From NCBI GenBank assembly GCA_017964785.1, contig JAGCRH010000033.1, positions 1-44,147 on the forward strand: DNA of 44,147 nucleotides. The letters run 5' to 3'. Shown in pieces: positions 43,520 through 44,147 of the stretch. Each line of letters begins with the position of its first letter. The first letter of the stretch is position 1. The notes beneath the pieces are model-generated. The model ran no database searches. It worked only from the letters and a program-made list of their open reading frames with translations, and was not told where the DNA came from. The DNA is from Prevotella sp. Lineage in GTDB: Bacteria > Bacteroidota > Bacteroidia > Bacteroidales > Bacteroidaceae. The translations under genes were made by a program, and so were the position numbers.

Positions 43520-44147
43520 ATGACTGTGAAACGAATTCTCTCTATAGTAGTGGTGCTCCTTGTGAGCACCACTCTATATTCTCAGTCTCATGACAAGGGA
43601 CATCCAAAAACGGATTTCCAGACTGACCAGCCGATGGTTCACGACCCCGTGATGGCTTATGAGGACAGTACATATTATATGTATAGTACTGGCATGGGTA
43701 TCCAGCAGATGACCTCGCAGGATCGCAAGACATGGACGGTGGAACCAAAACCTCTGATGTCGGTGATACCGAAATGGACACGTGACTCCGTTCCCGGTTT
43801 CCGCCATCATGTATGGGCTCCTGACGTCATTCAGTGGCACGGACGGTGGTGGCTGGCCTATAGTTGTTCTACATTTGGCAAGAACGGCTCAGCCATCGGA
43901 CTGCTTTCTACCCGCAAACTGGCTGACGGTTTATGGGATGACGAAGGTTGCATTGTCTGTTCTCGTGAGCAGCGCGACAACTGGAATGCCATCGATCCCA
44001 ATTTCATCATTGACGACAACGATCAGCCTTGGCTCGTGTGGGGCTCTTTCTGGGATGGTATTCAGTTGGTGCGTCTCGACACGACGATGCATATAGCCAA
44101 GGGTGCCAAGCCCCGTACGATAGCCCGCCGTTATAATCTGAACGACA
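43520..44147 (+). CDS. Second GH43 family enzyme, 3' end outside the window
   Basis: The first 209 residues are present. A signal peptide (ILSIVVVLLVSTTLYSQ) leads into a GH43 propeller with the catalytic-base motif PMVHDPVMAYEDS (Asp43) and the pKa-modulating Asp in NAIDPNFIIDD. RHHVWAPDVIQWHGRWWLAY is also a typical blade. No lipobox is visible, so it is probably periplasmic. It resembles endo-1,5-alpha-arabinanases, consistent with its GH43 neighbour 3 nt upstream. A perfect 10-bp hairpin (43549-43573) lies within the signal-peptide codons. The frame is open to the window edge; length and C-terminal domains are unknown. Confidence 0.82.
   Translation, partial: MTVKRILSIVVVLLVSTTLYSQSHDKGHPKTDFQTDQPMVHDPVMAYEDSTYYMYSTGMGIQQMTSQDRKTWTVEPKPLMSVIPKWTRDSVPGFRHHVWAPDVIQWHGRWWLAYSCSTFGKNGSAIGLLSTRKLADGLWDDEGCIVCSREQRDNWNAIDPNFIIDDNDQPWLVWGSFWDGIQLVRLDTTMHIAKGAKPRTIARRYNLND
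43549..43573 (+). promoter_or_regulatory. Hairpin in the signal-peptide codons of the second GH43 gene
   Basis: AGTGGTGCTC pairs with GAGCACCACT around a 5-nt loop, and ATAG/CTAT extends the stem past a bulge. It lies 29 nt inside the reading frame and could slow translation or shield the mRNA. Confidence 0.45.

Overview
The window looks like chromosomal DNA of a Bacteroidales bacterium, most likely Prevotella or a close relative. The evidence is Bacteroidota-type promoters (TAnnTTTG, mostly TACCTTTG after a T-run) in front of several operons, a SusC/SusD polysaccharide utilisation locus, many Cys lipoproteins, and the order DUF1599, DoxX, tpiA, SPOR, folE, which I recall from Bacteroides. 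I see no rRNA, tRNA, CRISPR array, intact prophage or intact insertion sequence.

Layout. 1-9.6 kb: a radical SAM gene converges on a minus-strand operon for a tripartite RND efflux pump (adaptor, pump, outer membrane channel), followed by an LpxA-type acyltransferase and a SpoIIE-type phosphatase sensor. 9.6-12.8 kb: a compact minus-strand operon of a PqqD-like protein, an HPr-kinase-like ATPase, a signal-peptidase-like protein with an ER-type Ser/His/Asp triad, and an ABC exporter. It has the layout of a peptide modification and export system but no recognisable precursor, and it is the best candidate here for an undescribed system. Hairpin-forming elements sit in frame inside two of its genes and a related one lies just upstream. 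13.1-16.9 kb: a minus-strand group with a CCA-adding-enzyme-like nucleotidyltransferase carrying an in-frame repeat insertion, a broken GH89 alpha-N-acetylglucosaminidase, and an HGSNAT-like acyltransferase coupled to it by an ATGA overlap.

17-21.9 kb: a plus-strand housekeeping operon of a coiled-coil lipoprotein, DUF1599, DoxX joined without a stop codon to triosephosphate isomerase, a SPOR protein, GTP cyclohydrolase I and a one-TM protein. 21.9-24.6 kb: a minus-strand VTC polyphosphate-polymerase-like, DUF4956, DUF2490 and Sel1 operon. 24.7-29.7 kb: exodeoxyribonuclease III, an asymmetric heterodimeric ABC exporter and a membrane protein. 29.7-30.6 kb: a decayed region with an amidase remnant and a 43-bp minisatellite. 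30.6-31.2 kb: a cupin lipoprotein and a probably frameshifted small membrane protein.

31.3-44.1 kb: a polysaccharide utilisation locus. A membrane-spanning sensor ending directly in an AraC DNA-binding domain, with no kinase, precedes susC, susD, a surface lipoprotein with duplicated domains, and two GH43 genes; the last is cut by the window edge. Repeated TTATCCACC-type boxes upstream of susC are a likely binding site for the regulator. The GH43 motifs suggest arabinan as substrate, which is an inference.

A recurring theme is repetitive DNA at or inside genes: REP-like palindromes, 7-bp and 21-bp tandem repeats, a 43-bp minisatellite and in-frame insertions in otherwise conserved enzymes.
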